Source: Burkholderia sp. FERM BP-3421 (GTDB lineage Bacteria; Pseudomonadota; Gammaproteobacteria; Burkholderiales; Burkholderiaceae). Taken from it: a stretch of 64,000 nucleotides of DNA. Position 1 is the first letter of the stretch. Every line of letters begins with the position of its first letter. The notes beneath the pieces are model-generated. The model worked only from the letters and a program-made list of their open reading frames with translations, was not told the DNA's origin and ran no database searches. Where the stretch lies: NCBI RefSeq assembly GCF_028657905.1, contig NZ_CP117780.1, positions 62,001-126,000 on the forward strand. Direction: 5' to 3'. Of this stretch, positions 8,105 to 16,611 are shown one piece after another. The position numbers and the translations under genes were made by a program.

Positions 8105-9340
8105 ATGAGTGAACTGGCTTGGGAAGGCGGGCGCGCGGTACGCGATCGGCCGTGGCCGCGCTGGCCGCGCACGACGGACGCGCTGGAGCGGGAAGTCGTC
8201 GAGGTGCTGCGCAGCGGCCGCTGGGCGGTCAGCGGGTTGTCGAACGGGCCGCAGGACGCCTACGACACACGCTTCGCGCGCGCGTTCGCCGCGTACAACG
8301 GCGTCGAACACTGCATCCCGACGGCGAACGGCACCAGTGCGCTGATGTGCGCGATGCGCGCGCTTGGGATCGGCGCCGGTGACGAGGTCCTCGTGCCGGC
8401 GCTGACCTGGGTGGCCTGCGCGAGCGCGGTGAGCGCGGTCGGCGCGACGCCGGTGCTCGTCGACATCGATCCGGCGTCGCTTTGCATCGATCCGCGCCGG
8501 GCGCGCGACGCGATCACGCCGCGCACGCGCGCGCTGATGGTGGTGCACCTGTACAACGCGATCGCGGATCTCGATGCGCTGACCACGCTTGCGCAGCAGG
8601 CCGGCATCGCATTGATCGAGGACTGCGCGCAGGCGCACGGCGCGCTCTGGCGAGGCCGGCGGGTCGGGTCGATCGGCACGGTCGGCACCTTCAGCATGCA
8701 GAACGGCAAAGTGCTGACGGCCGGCGAGGGCGGCGCCTGCATCTGCCGCGACGGCGAGCTGGCCGACCGGATCTATCGCGCGCGCTCGGACGGGCGCCGG
8801 CTGACGGCGCAGCGCGCGCCGGAAGGGCGGATGGATCTCGAGGACGCCGGCGGGATCTTCGCGCAGAATTTCTGCCTGAGCGAACTGCAGGCGGCGATGC
8901 TGCACGTGCGCCTGGCGGATCTCGACGACGAGAATCGCCGGCGGGGGCAGCGCGCGCAGCGGTTGCGCCGCGCGTTGACGGAAATCGGTGGCTTCGGCCT
9001 CCAGCACAGCGCGCCCGGCAGCGACGCGACGACGCTCTATCACTTTCCCGTGCGTCTCGAGCACCCGGTGTTCGACGGCGTCGAGGCAACCCGGTTCGGC
9101 GCCGCGCTGTCCGCCGAACTGCGCTGCTGGGTCCATCCGCCCTATGCGCCGCTCGACCGGCACGCGCTGCTCGCCCCCGGCACGGCGGAGGCGCGCGCGC
9201 CGCTGCCGCATGCGCTCGACGCGCATCGCCGGCACATCGTGCTGCCGCACTGGCTGTTTCTCGGCGACGAGGCCGACATCGACGATCTCGCCGCCGCCTT
9301 CGACAAGCTCAAGCGCCACGCGCACCGACTCCGGGCCTGA
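8105..9340 (+). CDS. DegT/DnrJ/EryC1 aminotransferase, scyllo-inosose type (BtrS/NeoB-like)
   Basis: 411 residues of the PLP-dependent sugar aminotransferase fold. The PLP lysine is Lys202 in GTFSMQNGKVL. Conserved family blocks are SGRWAVSG near the N-terminus, NGTSALMCAM, VPALTWVACASAV, VVHLYNAIADLDAL and EDCAQAHGA. The segments RSGRWAVSG, VHLY, EDCAQAHGA and SMQ..KVLTAGEGGA closely resemble, from memory, L-glutamine:2-deoxy-scyllo-inosose aminotransferases (BtrS, NeoB), more than generic nucleotide-sugar aminotransferases. Those enzymes act twice in 2-deoxystreptamine synthesis. It starts at ATG 8105 after a GGAGAG site, and three bases separate its stop from the DOI-synthase-like gene. 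The paired genes strongly support a shared pathway. Confidence 0.85.
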   Translation: MSELAWEGGRAVRDRPWPRWPRTTDALEREVVEVLRSGRWAVSGLSNGPQDAYDTRFARAFAAYNGVEHCIPTANGTSALMCAMRALGIGAGDEVLVPALTWVACASAVSAVGATPVLVDIDPASLCIDPRRARDAITPRTRALMVVHLYNAIADLDALTTLAQQAGIALIEDCAQAHGALWRGRRVGSIGTVGTFSMQNGKVLTAGEGGACICRDGELADRIYRARSDGRRLTAQRAPEGRMDLEDAGGIFAQNFCLSELQAAMLHVRLADLDDENRRRGQRAQRLRRALTEIGGFGLQHSAPGSDATTLYHFPVRLEHPVFDGVEATRFGAALSAELRCWVHPPYAPLDRHALLAPGTAEARAPLPHALDAHRRHIVLPHWLFLGDEADIDDLAAAFDKLKRHAHRLRA

Positions 9341-9343
9341 ATC

Positions 9344-10528
9344 ATGGAACAGACGCAAGGCTGCGACTTTCGCGGCGACGAGGCCGCGGCAACGCCCGGT
9401 GCCGTCGATACGATGGATTTCCGTTTCGGCGCGCGCGACATGCGGTTTCTGCTCGGCTATCGGTGCACGGACGCGCTGGCCGAACAGATCGCGGGGTTGA
9501 CCGACCATGTCGTGTTGGTGGCCGACGCGCGAGTGCATGCGCTGTGGGGGGCGGAGCTGGTCCGCGCACTGCGGGCGCGGGTCAGGGTGTCCAGCATCCT
9601 GGTCGAGGCGACCGAAGCCGCCAAGTCGCTCGACCGCGTCCAGTCGATCCTTGACGAGGCAGTCGGCGCGGGCGCGACGCGACGCTCGGTGGTGGTCTCG
9701 TTCGGCGGCGGCCTCACCGGCAATCTCGCGGGACTCGCCGCCGGATTGCTGTTTCGCGGCGTCCGGCTGGTGCATGTGCCAACGACCCTGCTGGCAATGT
9801 CCGATTCCGTGCTGTCGCAGAAGCAGGCCGTCAACGGGCTGGGCGCGAAGAATCTGTACGGCCTCTACCATCCCGCCCAGCTGAGCGGCGTCGACGTACA
9901 GTACCTGCATACGTTGCCGCCGGCCGAGTTCTCGGCGGGCGTGGTCGAGCTGTGCAAGAACGGGCTGGCGTTCGACGCGGCGTCGCTGCCGTACTACGAC
10001 GCAATCGCGGGGCGCGCCGATCCCGCCGCATGGTGCGCGCTCGTCAAGCTGGGCGTCGCCGCGAAGCAGCGGCTGCTGGACGACGATCCGTTCGAGCAGC
10101 AGCAGGGCGTCGTGCTCGAATACGGGCATACGGTCGGTCACGCACTGGAGCTGGAGACGGGCACGCTGACCCACGGCCACGCGGTCGGCCTCGGCATGCT
10201 GGTCGCGGCGGCGATATCGCGTGCGCGCGGCTGGTTGACGGAGGCGGAGGAAGCGCGCCACGCAGACCTGCTGTCACGCGCGCGCGCGCCCGTGACGCTG
10301 CCGGGCCCGGTCGATACGGCGGCAGTGGTCGAGCGCATCCGGCGCGACAACAAGCGCGGCCGGATCGCGCTGAAACCGCGCGAACATTCGTTCGTGCTGC
10401 TGGAACGCCTCGGCCGGCCGGCCGTGACCGCGGGGTTGCCGCTCGTGGCGGTCGACGAAGCGGAACTGGTCGACGGCTTCGCGAAACTCGCGTCCGGTTA
10501 TTACGCCGTCGCCGGAAGTGTGCGATGA
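9344..10528 (+). CDS. 2-deoxy-scyllo-inosose synthase-like sugar phosphate cyclase
   Basis: 394 residues of the dehydroquinate-synthase-like superfamily. The NAD-binding loop is SFGGGLTGNLAG, followed by VPTTLLAMSDSVLSQKQAVN. The SDSVLS-x-KQAVN form is, as I recall, that of 2-deoxy-scyllo-inosose synthases (BtrC, NeoC), whereas dehydroquinate synthases have VDSSVGGKTGVN and valiolone synthases differ again. Metal-site regions EYGHTVGHALE and THGHAVGLG are intact, as is the DNKRGR loop. Known DOI synthases convert glucose 6-phosphate to 2-deoxy-scyllo-inosose. ATG 9344 has only a weak ribosome site, and translation is probably coupled to the aminotransferase gene. The stop overlaps the next gene. 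It is the strongest marker of an aminocyclitol pathway in the window. Confidence 0.85.
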   Translation: MEQTQGCDFRGDEAAATPGAVDTMDFRFGARDMRFLLGYRCTDALAEQIAGLTDHVVLVADARVHALWGAELVRALRARVRVSSILVEATEAAKSLDRVQSILDEAVGAGATRRSVVVSFGGGLTGNLAGLAAGLLFRGVRLVHVPTTLLAMSDSVLSQKQAVNGLGAKNLYGLYHPAQLSGVDVQYLHTLPPAEFSAGVVELCKNGLAFDAASLPYYDAIAGRADPAAWCALVKLGVAAKQRLLDDDPFEQQQGVVLEYGHTVGHALELETGTLTHGHAVGLGMLVAAAISRARGWLTEAEEARHADLLSRARAPVTLPGPVDTAAVVERIRRDNKRGRIALKPREHSFVLLERLGRPAVTAGLPLVAVDEAELVDGFAKLASGYYAVAGSVR

Positions 10529-11358
10529 GGCGGACCGTGGGCATCTCGATCAAACGCACGCATGGGCTGGGCAATCTCGTCATGTTGCTGCCCGTCGTGG
10601 ACAAGCTGGCCGCGCAGGGCGTCGACGTGCATCTCGTGACCCGGCCCGACTGGATCGAGGCCGTTCAGTCGGGCCGGCCCGACGTGACCTGCTCGGCGAC
10701 GGCGCGCGCCGGGACGATCGATCTCGACGCGGCCACCTGCACACTGGCGCCGACGACGCACCGGACCCTGGAATTCGCCCGTCTGCTGCGCGTGACCGGG
10801 CCGTTCGACGCGCCGCGCCTGCATGTGCCGAAGACGTGGAGCGAGCCGTTCGTCCGACATGCGGGCGCGCTGGTGATTGCGCCGGAATCCGGTCATCCTG
10901 CGCGCAGCTGGCCGGTCGCGCATCTGAAGGCGCTCGCATCGCGACTCGCGCGCGAGCACGTGGTGCTGAGCGGCCTGAGCGAGACACCCGCGCTGCCGTG
11001 CCGCGCCGATCTGCGCGGCCGGCTGAGCCTGCCGCAATTGCTCGGGCTGCTCGACCAGGCGCGCGCGGTGCTGTGCTTCGATTCAGGCATGCTGCATCTG
11101 GCGATGGCGCGCGCGGTCCCGACGCTGGCGATATTCGGCGGCATCGAGCCGCGCTTTCGCGCGACCCGGCAACAACGGGTGCGGGTCCTGCAGGCCGAAC
11201 TCGACTGTTGTCCGTGCAACAAGGCGGAAACCTGCGCGGGCCGCTATCCGTGCCTGGCGCAGATCGCGCCCGAACAGGTGGTTGAGGCGCTGGCGTCGAT
11301 CGACCGGCTCGCGCAGCGTGAAATTCTCCGCATCAAGGTGCCGGCATGCCTGCACTGA
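10525..11358 (+). CDS. GT9-like (heptosyltransferase-type) glycosyltransferase
   Basis: 277 residues of the GT9/heptosyltransferase fold. The N-terminal GLGNLVMLLPVVDKL matches the family's G-x-GD-hhhhhP-hh opening. The C-terminal domain has VIAPESGHPARSWP and the donor-site block CFDSGMLHLAMARAVPTLAIFGG, followed by a cysteine pair region CCPCNKAETC. The ATG overlaps the DOI-synthase-like stop by four bases. It is the second GT9-like protein of the locus and could add a heptose-like or other sugar. Alternatively the locus may serve a cell-surface glycan. Substrates cannot be deduced. Confidence 0.8.
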   Translation: MRRTVGISIKRTHGLGNLVMLLPVVDKLAAQGVDVHLVTRPDWIEAVQSGRPDVTCSATARAGTIDLDAATCTLAPTTHRTLEFARLLRVTGPFDAPRLHVPKTWSEPFVRHAGALVIAPESGHPARSWPVAHLKALASRLAREHVVLSGLSETPALPCRADLRGRLSLPQLLGLLDQARAVLCFDSGMLHLAMARAVPTLAIFGGIEPRFRATRQQRVRVLQAELDCCPCNKAETCAGRYPCLAQIAPEQVVEALASIDRLAQREILRIKVPACLH

Positions 11359-12698
11359 CCGATGCGCTTGCCTATGTCGACCCGGTACGGATCGATGCCG
11401 CCGTATCCGCCGCGAACGAGCGGGGGCGACCGCTCTATCTGCTCGTGCTGGCCACCAAGCCTTGCTACATCAAGCTGGCCAGTCTGGTGCACGCCTGCCT
11501 CGCGGCGGAGGTGCCGTTCCTGCTCGTCGACAGCGGCCAGCATTACGATCTCGAACTGACGGGCGCGAAGCGGGAGCTGGGCTATGCCGAGCACGTCGCG
11601 GTGTTGTTCGGCATTCGCGGCACCTTGCTCGAACGCGCTGCGCACCTCGCCCGCGGAATCGACGCGCTGGGCGAGCAACTCGCGCGACGCGGCAGCCGGA
11701 CCGCCATCGTGCCGGTCGTGTCGGGCGACACGTCGACGGCGGCGCTATTTCCGCAGTACTGGTATTTCGCGAACGGCGTGCGCAGCGTGCACGTCGAGGC
11801 GGGGTTGCGCAGCCTGGGGCCGTCATGGCCAGGCGGCTGGGAAGCGCTGGACGACGTCCGGGCGCAGCGCACCGGCGCATGGACGGCGTTTCATGACGAG
11901 CCGTTTCCGGAGGGCATCGATACCCGGCTCGCGTCCGTCGCATCGGATCTGCTGCTGGCGCCCGTCGAGCGCAACGTCGATCAGTTGGTGCGGGAAGGGT
12001 ACCCGGCCGGGCGGATCGCCCGTGTGGGTTCGCTGAGCAGCGACGCGGTCCGGCTCGCGCACGCGGCGGCCGGATCGGCATCGCTGTTCCAGCGCTATCC
12101 GCGGCTGGCGTCGGGGCGCTGGCTCAGGGTCGACCTGCATCGTCGCGAGAACATGACGCCCGCGCGGCTGCGGGCGGTGCTGGAGGGCGTGGCCCGGCTG
12201 AGCCGCGCGGGCGTGCAGGTCGTGCTGGTGAAGACCAATGCGCTCCTCGGCGCGCTGCATCAGCATGCACTGGAAGGCCTGCTCGACGACGCGGCCCGGC
12301 ATGGCGTGATGATCCATGAACTGTGGCCGGGCTACGTCGACGTGATCGCGTTTCTCGCGTCGCCGCATTGCCACGCGGTGTATACCGACAGCGGCGGCCT
12401 GCAGGAGGAAGCGGCCGTGCTCGGCGTGCCGTGCATCACGTGCCGTTTCAGCACCGACCGCCCGGAAACCGTGCTGGATGCGGAAACCAATCTGCTGGTG
12501 CCGCCGTTGTCGGCGGCATTCGTTTACGCGCAGCTGGACTTGCTGTTGCGGGAGGATCCCGAAGCTAGCTGGCCCGGCCTGTCGCGGGGCGGCGAGTTTT
12601 ACGGGCAGTCGGTCGGCGCGGGCATCGCCCGGCTGCTGGCGGACTATCAGCCCGCCACGCCGCTGGCTGGCTCGCGCGCGCGCTTCGAACGACGCTGA
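11346..12698 (+). CDS. UDP-N-acetylglucosamine 2-epimerase family protein (WecB-like)
   Basis: 450 residues of the GT-B-like hydrolysing/non-hydrolysing UDP-GlcNAc 2-epimerase family. Recognisable blocks are VSGDTSTAA, HVEAGLRS, the DLHRRENM segment, and TDSGGLQEEAAVLGVPCITCR near the C-terminus, which contacts UDP in WecB. It is longer than E. coli WecB (about 376 residues) because of an insertion around residues 165-190. It overlaps the GT9 stop by 13 bases and ends the operon. A supply of UDP-ManNAc or a related HexNAc donor is the likely role, possibly for the GT4 enzyme of this operon. Whether the insertion changes specificity cannot be seen. Confidence 0.85.
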   Translation: MPALTDALAYVDPVRIDAAVSAANERGRPLYLLVLATKPCYIKLASLVHACLAAEVPFLLVDSGQHYDLELTGAKRELGYAEHVAVLFGIRGTLLERAAHLARGIDALGEQLARRGSRTAIVPVVSGDTSTAALFPQYWYFANGVRSVHVEAGLRSLGPSWPGGWEALDDVRAQRTGAWTAFHDEPFPEGIDTRLASVASDLLLAPVERNVDQLVREGYPAGRIARVGSLSSDAVRLAHAAAGSASLFQRYPRLASGRWLRVDLHRRENMTPARLRAVLEGVARLSRAGVQVVLVKTNALLGALHQHALEGLLDDAARHGVMIHELWPGYVDVIAFLASPHCHAVYTDSGGLQEEAAVLGVPCITCRFSTDRPETVLDAETNLLVPPLSAAFVYAQLDLLLREDPEASWPGLSRGGEFYGQSVGAGIARLLADYQPATPLAGSRARFERR

Positions 12699-13648
12699 CC
12701 GGGGGGGCGAAGCGCGTGATTGTCATCGATTGATGACGATCGCCATGCATTCCGGAGTACGGTGATGTGGGCGAATTTTGCGCAGCTCCCGGCGCAGCTG
12801 TTCCGGTGATGTTTGCCGTTCCGGTTCGATGATTTCCCCAGGCCGGTACGAGTTTTACTTCCGGAATGGATCAACTTTCACTTCGTCGAACGGCAGGTCG
12901 TGATCGAGACGGAAAGCGTGGTGGGCAACACGGTGTTCGCGCAGCCGGGGAGTCGGGGCTGTTCGCGCGGCACCGGCCGCTGCGCCGCGCCCGGCAAGGC
13001 ATTCCGGACAGGGCCCAAAAAATATTCCCAGTTTGGTCAAAAAAGTGAAGGGGGCATTATGGAAGCAATGGGCCCCTGCGCTCACATTCAACTAAGTCTG
13101 CTGCTCGCGGCTGCCAACAAGGTCCGTTGGCAGCCTCCCTCTGGCGTCCTGCTGGCCCAGCTTCCTGGCAAAGCCCCCTTAGTCAATCTTCGGCCGGGTT
13201 TCGTCACAGGAACGTGCCGACGTGAGAACAGGGTTTATCTTGCCGTTGCCGAGGCCCGCCGCCAGAACGTCCCGCTCGCGTCGTCCAGTGCGGCGCAACT
13301 TTAGTTGAAAGCGGAATTGACCTTGAACCCCTGCGCAGCAAGGGTTTTCGGGAAATATTGCGGTGCGCGATGGCAGTAACAAAATTAGTTGCGTGAGCGG
13401 CCCGCGAGCCGCTGCCTGACGCGCTACGGTGCGTCTCTTCTTCATCGACATATCCATGATTTTTACACCTCATGATATGCCCCGCACACGAAATCACGGA
13501 TAGGTCCGGGGGATGCGGCTGACGCCGGAACTGCTTGCGGCTTTCAGTCCATAGCAGACTCACCATTTCAATCGCTTTGGTCTGTTCAAGTTGAACGCAT
13601 TCCCCCTGAATTTCCTATACCTGGCAAAAATGTGCCGAACCGGGGTAG
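12699..13648. other. 950-bp stretch without a supported gene
   Basis: Reading frames on both strands here (for example 12813-13304 plus and 13179-13457 minus) have no recognisable family or consistent codon use. The one with a plausible ribosome site is the minus-strand frame starting near 13457 (GAGGTG). The stretch separates the high-GC glycoside operon from AT-richer DNA and may be a junction. Confidence 0.4.
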
Positions 13649-14785
13649 CTAGTTATTGGGAACCCATTTCCATTTCTGGTAGGAAAGGTTGTTGCAACTG
13701 TAAGTATTGACCTTGGCATTAAGTACGCCGCCACCGCTTGCATCCAGACACTGATTGGACCCCACGTTCAGAAATGCTTGAGTGGACGGTATGTAAAGCC
13801 ATTCCTGGCTACTGCTTTGATTGCATGCGGTCGCCTGGACTGGCGAGCCGGATTGCAGGCACAAACCCCGGTCAACGAGCTTCAGATGATTACTTGCGTC
13901 TATGCTGAGGATCTGGTTCGCATCTTTTGTCGTGCAATTCCATAGACCCACGTTGCTGCCCCCAGCTAGCGTATCAGCACAGTATCCATTGACTGCATTC
14001 TGGAGCAGCGACTGATTGTTGACTGAACCGGCCTGGTTGACGGTGGCAGTACATGCGAGATCTGAAGTACAGACTGAACTGGCAATGGACTGGCAATTAC
14101 CGTAGGTGTTGGTCGAAGCCGACGTTGCCGGATGCCCGTCCAGGTTCGGGGTCCGGAAAACGGCGGTGGTCGGCGGAACGTTGGAGCAGCTCGCGTATTG
14201 TTGCGCTCCCTGAGTAAAGTTCTCGACGAACTGGCTCACGGTGCCCTGCAGAAGGCCTTGCGAAGCGGGAACGTAAATATCACCGATCGTCGTGGAATGC
14301 CCGGCCTGATCGGTAACTGTCGCCCGCCAGGTGGAGTTACCGCTACCGGAGCCGGTAGCAACCGGAAAGACGGAAAGGGTGTAGGTTGAACCCTCAACCC
14401 AACTGTAGTTTATTTTGCACTGTATGCCGGTACCTTCGCCGCCGAATGACTGGCATTGGGCAGCAGTTGAAGGTGCCGCAGCTGATACGTTCCAGATAGA
14501 AAATATGGCGATCTTCTGGGTGCCGGAATTCTGCTGTATCCCCACATACCCGCCAATTCCACCCAAGAACCAGAACTGGTTGGCATAAAATGTATTTCCG
14601 TTTGCGCCAGGCTCATGAGTCACCTGCACACTGGTGTTAATCCGACTTCCGCTTGAATTCGGTGAAAATGAAAATGAATTTGAAACCATCCCGCCGGCGA
14701 TGACAGCACTCGAAATGCTAGGCCACAAAAGAATCGGAGCGAGAAGTATCGATATGTAGCGAAAAAGCCTTGCTTTCCTGAGCAT
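13649..14785 (-). CDS. Secreted protein with DUF3472-like region and C-terminal ricin-type lectin domain
   Basis: 378 residues from ATG 14785, chosen because a GGGA ribosome site precedes it and a signal peptide follows (basic start, ISILLAPILLWP core, SSA cleavage). The N-terminal half resembles domains that bind beta-rich surfaces (FWFLGGIGGYVGIQQ). The last ~120 residues form a ricin B-type beta-trefoil: CADTLAGGSNVGLW, SSQEWLYI and YQKWKWV are the repeated Q-x-W units. A secreted carbohydrate-binding protein is predicted. Base composition is AT-richer than the flanking operon, so acquisition by transfer is likely. It stands alone; no enzyme domain is evident. Confidence 0.75.
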   Translation of the reverse strand: MLRKARLFRYISILLAPILLWPSISSAVIAGGMVSNSFSFSPNSSGSRINTSVQVTHEPGANGNTFYANQFWFLGGIGGYVGIQQNSGTQKIAIFSIWNVSAAAPSTAAQCQSFGGEGTGIQCKINYSWVEGSTYTLSVFPVATGSGSGNSTWRATVTDQAGHSTTIGDIYVPASQGLLQGTVSQFVENFTQGAQQYASCSNVPPTTAVFRTPNLDGHPATSASTNTYGNCQSIASSVCTSDLACTATVNQAGSVNNQSLLQNAVNGYCADTLAGGSNVGLWNCTTKDANQILSIDASNHLKLVDRGLCLQSGSPVQATACNQSSSQEWLYIPSTQAFLNVGSNQCLDASGGGVLNAKVNTYSCNNLSYQKWKWVPNN

Positions 14786-14986
14786 TTTATTCCCTATCTT
14801 TGTTGTATTTGCACGCTGTTCAATCCGCACGCTTAAAGTACCTTGATAAACAGGTTGAATAAGCTTGTTTGATTGTATGGGCGCACGTTGCTATATGAGT
14901 CCGGGGCTGACACTCCGCGTTGTACGGCAATGCCAACGGCGAGGCAATGTCATGCAGCATGAAGAACGCCCCCGTCTGCGCGCAGA

Positions 14987-15091
14987 TCAGAAAATACGTG
15001 CCGGCTGGGCGCGGACGCGACTCGGGACAACACAGCCGGCAAGGCCGACTCCACGGCTCGCCAGCAACATCGTTGCGATAAGACCTTTCAT
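14987..15091 (-). pseudogene. Short lipoprotein-signal fragment
   Basis: Behind an AAGGAG ribosome site, ATG 15091 opens a frame of 34 codons beginning MKGLIATMLLASRG with a lipobox-like GLAGC, then stops. The next ~150 bases continue without a recognisable product. I read it as the 5' end of a small lipoprotein gene cut or frameshifted. A genuine tiny lipoprotein is possible but less likely. Confidence 0.3.
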
Positions 15092-15199
15092 GCAAACTCC
15101 TTAAAATTTTCCAGGAAAGGCTTCTTCCGCCATGTTTTTCCCATGCCGTAAACAAAGGTACGACCTGATGGCCAAGGCAGTTCAGCCACTACCACGACT

Positions 15200-16020
15200 A
15201 TCGCCGCTCAGTGTAGCCGTCCCCGTGCAGAGGATCGTGAAAAATTGTTACGCCCCGAAAGAGGTATTCGGGCAGTGCATGCGCAGAGGTCGCGCCGGGA
15301 ATTCGGACAGGTCGGTAAGTGGAACGGTCGGGGCTGATCTGGTCGTAGGGGCCAGAAAAAGGAACCTGAAGAGGGCAAAAAGAAGCCTCCAGCCGCATAG
15401 CCCGGTATTCAAGGAAAAGGCGCGGCGTTGGCAGTCCTGAAGATGGGCTTCGAGCGCCGGCGCGACACGAGACATTGGGGGCCACTCCCGCAATCGACCA
15501 ACCAACCGACGCACCTGCCGCGCCGTCAACCCGAGTCGTTCGGCTGCACGCCAGCCACGGCTTCAACTTGCCGTCAGCCACATTCAGTTCACCCAGGCAG
15601 GCCCGACGCGCTCGCGGCTGATAAACCCTCGGCGGCCGCTGCCGGCGCGGAATCCACAATCCAGCCCTCGTCATGAGCTTGCGCGCCGTTTCCTTCGACA
15701 ACTTTAGTCCATGGCACTCCCCAAAGCTTCTCGCAAGCCAGCGTCGGCCCGAAATCGGCGTAGCGCTCATGAATAACGGTGAGGGCACGTAACGCCAGCC
15801 CGTCGTCGAGCTTGCGGTTGCCTGGCCGGCCGCGACGGCCCGAAGCTACGCCGCTGGCTCCTTGCTCTCGATTCGGATGACCAACCGTTCCACCTGGCGC
15901 ACGCTCCGGCCCAGACGTTCAGCCGCACGCCCAGGCTTCAAGCCCGTGTCCACCACGGCCTGGATTACCTTGAGTCGATCAAGCTCTCGTATTGTCAGTG
16001 TCACCAATCCGACTGGCTGC
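15200..16020 (-). pseudogene. ISNCY-type transposase remnants, two overlapping N-terminal pieces
   Basis: Minus-strand translation in shifting frames gives helix-turn-helix and linker text of an ISNCY-family (IS1202-like) transposase. It includes TIRELDRLKVIQAVVDTGLKPGRAAERLG, interrupted frames, then KLSKETARKLMTRAGLWIPRRQRPPRVYQPRAR. After about 15590 a second copy of the N-terminal piece begins (DGKLKPWLA, then AERLGLTARQVRRLVGRLRE). The catalytic domain is absent. Two nested or rearranged remnants are the simplest reading. Confidence 0.65.
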
Positions 16021-16150
16021 ATGGTCGGCTCCCGTGCTTGCTCAACGAGCCGCCCAGCATGCCAGCAGTCAAAAACACGGCATCTTGAAATAGCCAGAAC
16101 ACGACATTAGGATAGGGCCGCTACAATCAATTTTTTCGATAAATTCCGTT

Positions 16151-16293
16151 ATGTCAAATTACATGCGCAAATTTATCCATGCGATTCGGGCAATCAAAGC
16201 AACCCTGTTGCTGGCAATCTCTCGCCCGGCAACAACGTAGCAGACCCAGAATCGCCTCCTTAGAGACGCCTGCCATGAGCAGGCGTTTTTTTT
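16151..16293 (+). other. Candidate small transcript: 29-codon frame followed by an intrinsic terminator
   Basis: ATG 16151 to TAG 16240 encodes a 29-residue peptide with a basic, then hydrophobic run (ATLLLAIS). It ends 25 bases before a near-ideal terminator (16266-16293). A TACAAT -10-like hexamer lies at 16122-16127, but there is no good ribosome site. It is antisense to the 98-codon frame at 16154-16450. It could be a small RNA or leader or toxin-like peptide, or a coincidence inside a coding frame. Confidence 0.3.
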
Positions 16294-16450
16294 GAACCGC
16301 TATCGCATAGTATGCCTGTCGCCGCCGTGCTCCGTGAACACCGCGCCTCGTATTGCGGATCGTCCAATACAGCCGGCGGATCTCCCGGGCAATCTCACTC
16401 AACTCACGTTCCGAAAGCTCCGGACGCTCCAGTAGCTCCAATTGAACCAT
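16154..16450 (-). CDS. Hypothetical 98-residue protein, Cys-rich C-terminus
   Basis: The N-terminal two thirds is an amphipathic, charged helical region (ELLERPELSERELSEIAREI), then KKRLLMAGVSKEAILGLL. It ends with a cysteine cluster CCRARDCQQQGCFDC that could bind a metal. I do not recognise the family. A GGAA lies upstream of the ATG. An intrinsic-terminator-like hairpin on the opposite strand falls within the KKRLLMAG codons, which makes it uncertain whether this frame is really expressed. It lies next to the defence-type gene pair but is not obviously co-transcribed. Confidence 0.45.
   Translation of the reverse strand: MVQLELLERPELSERELSEIAREIRRLYWTIRNTRRGVHGARRRQAYYAIAVQKKRLLMAGVSKEAILGLLRCCRARDCQQQGCFDCPNRMDKFAHVI
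16266..16293 (+). terminator. Intrinsic terminator-like hairpin
   Basis: An 8-bp perfect stem (ACGCCTGC/GCAGGCGT) with a CATGA loop is followed immediately by eight T residues on the plus strand. Confidence 0.55.
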
Positions 16451-16611
16451 GCCGATTCCGCTAAGTTATAAGTCGGTTATCGGCAGTCGTGCGTGCGGAT
16501 TCACGTAAATTTTGTCAACAAATGTCGCTGCCCTACATTCCATCGCTCTAGCGGATCAGTTCTACCATCGAGCAATCGACCACCGAGCGCGGGTGGCCGA
16601 ATCGTAAATGT

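Noticed and set aside
7925..10261. 778-codon open frame on the minus strand
   Set aside because: Arg-rich shadow of the aminotransferase and DOI-synthase-like genes, whose motifs lie on the plus strand; long antisense frames are common at this GC content.
9344..10528. 3-dehydroquinate synthase (AroB) as identity of the cyclase
   Set aside because: The VPTT loop is followed by SDSVLS-KQAVN rather than DSSVGGKTGVN, and the neighbours are an inosose-type aminotransferase and glycosyltransferases, not shikimate genes.
12813..13304. 163-codon plus-strand frame in the gap after the epimerase gene
   Set aside because: No recognisable family, no ribosome site, mixed codon use; not listed as a gene.
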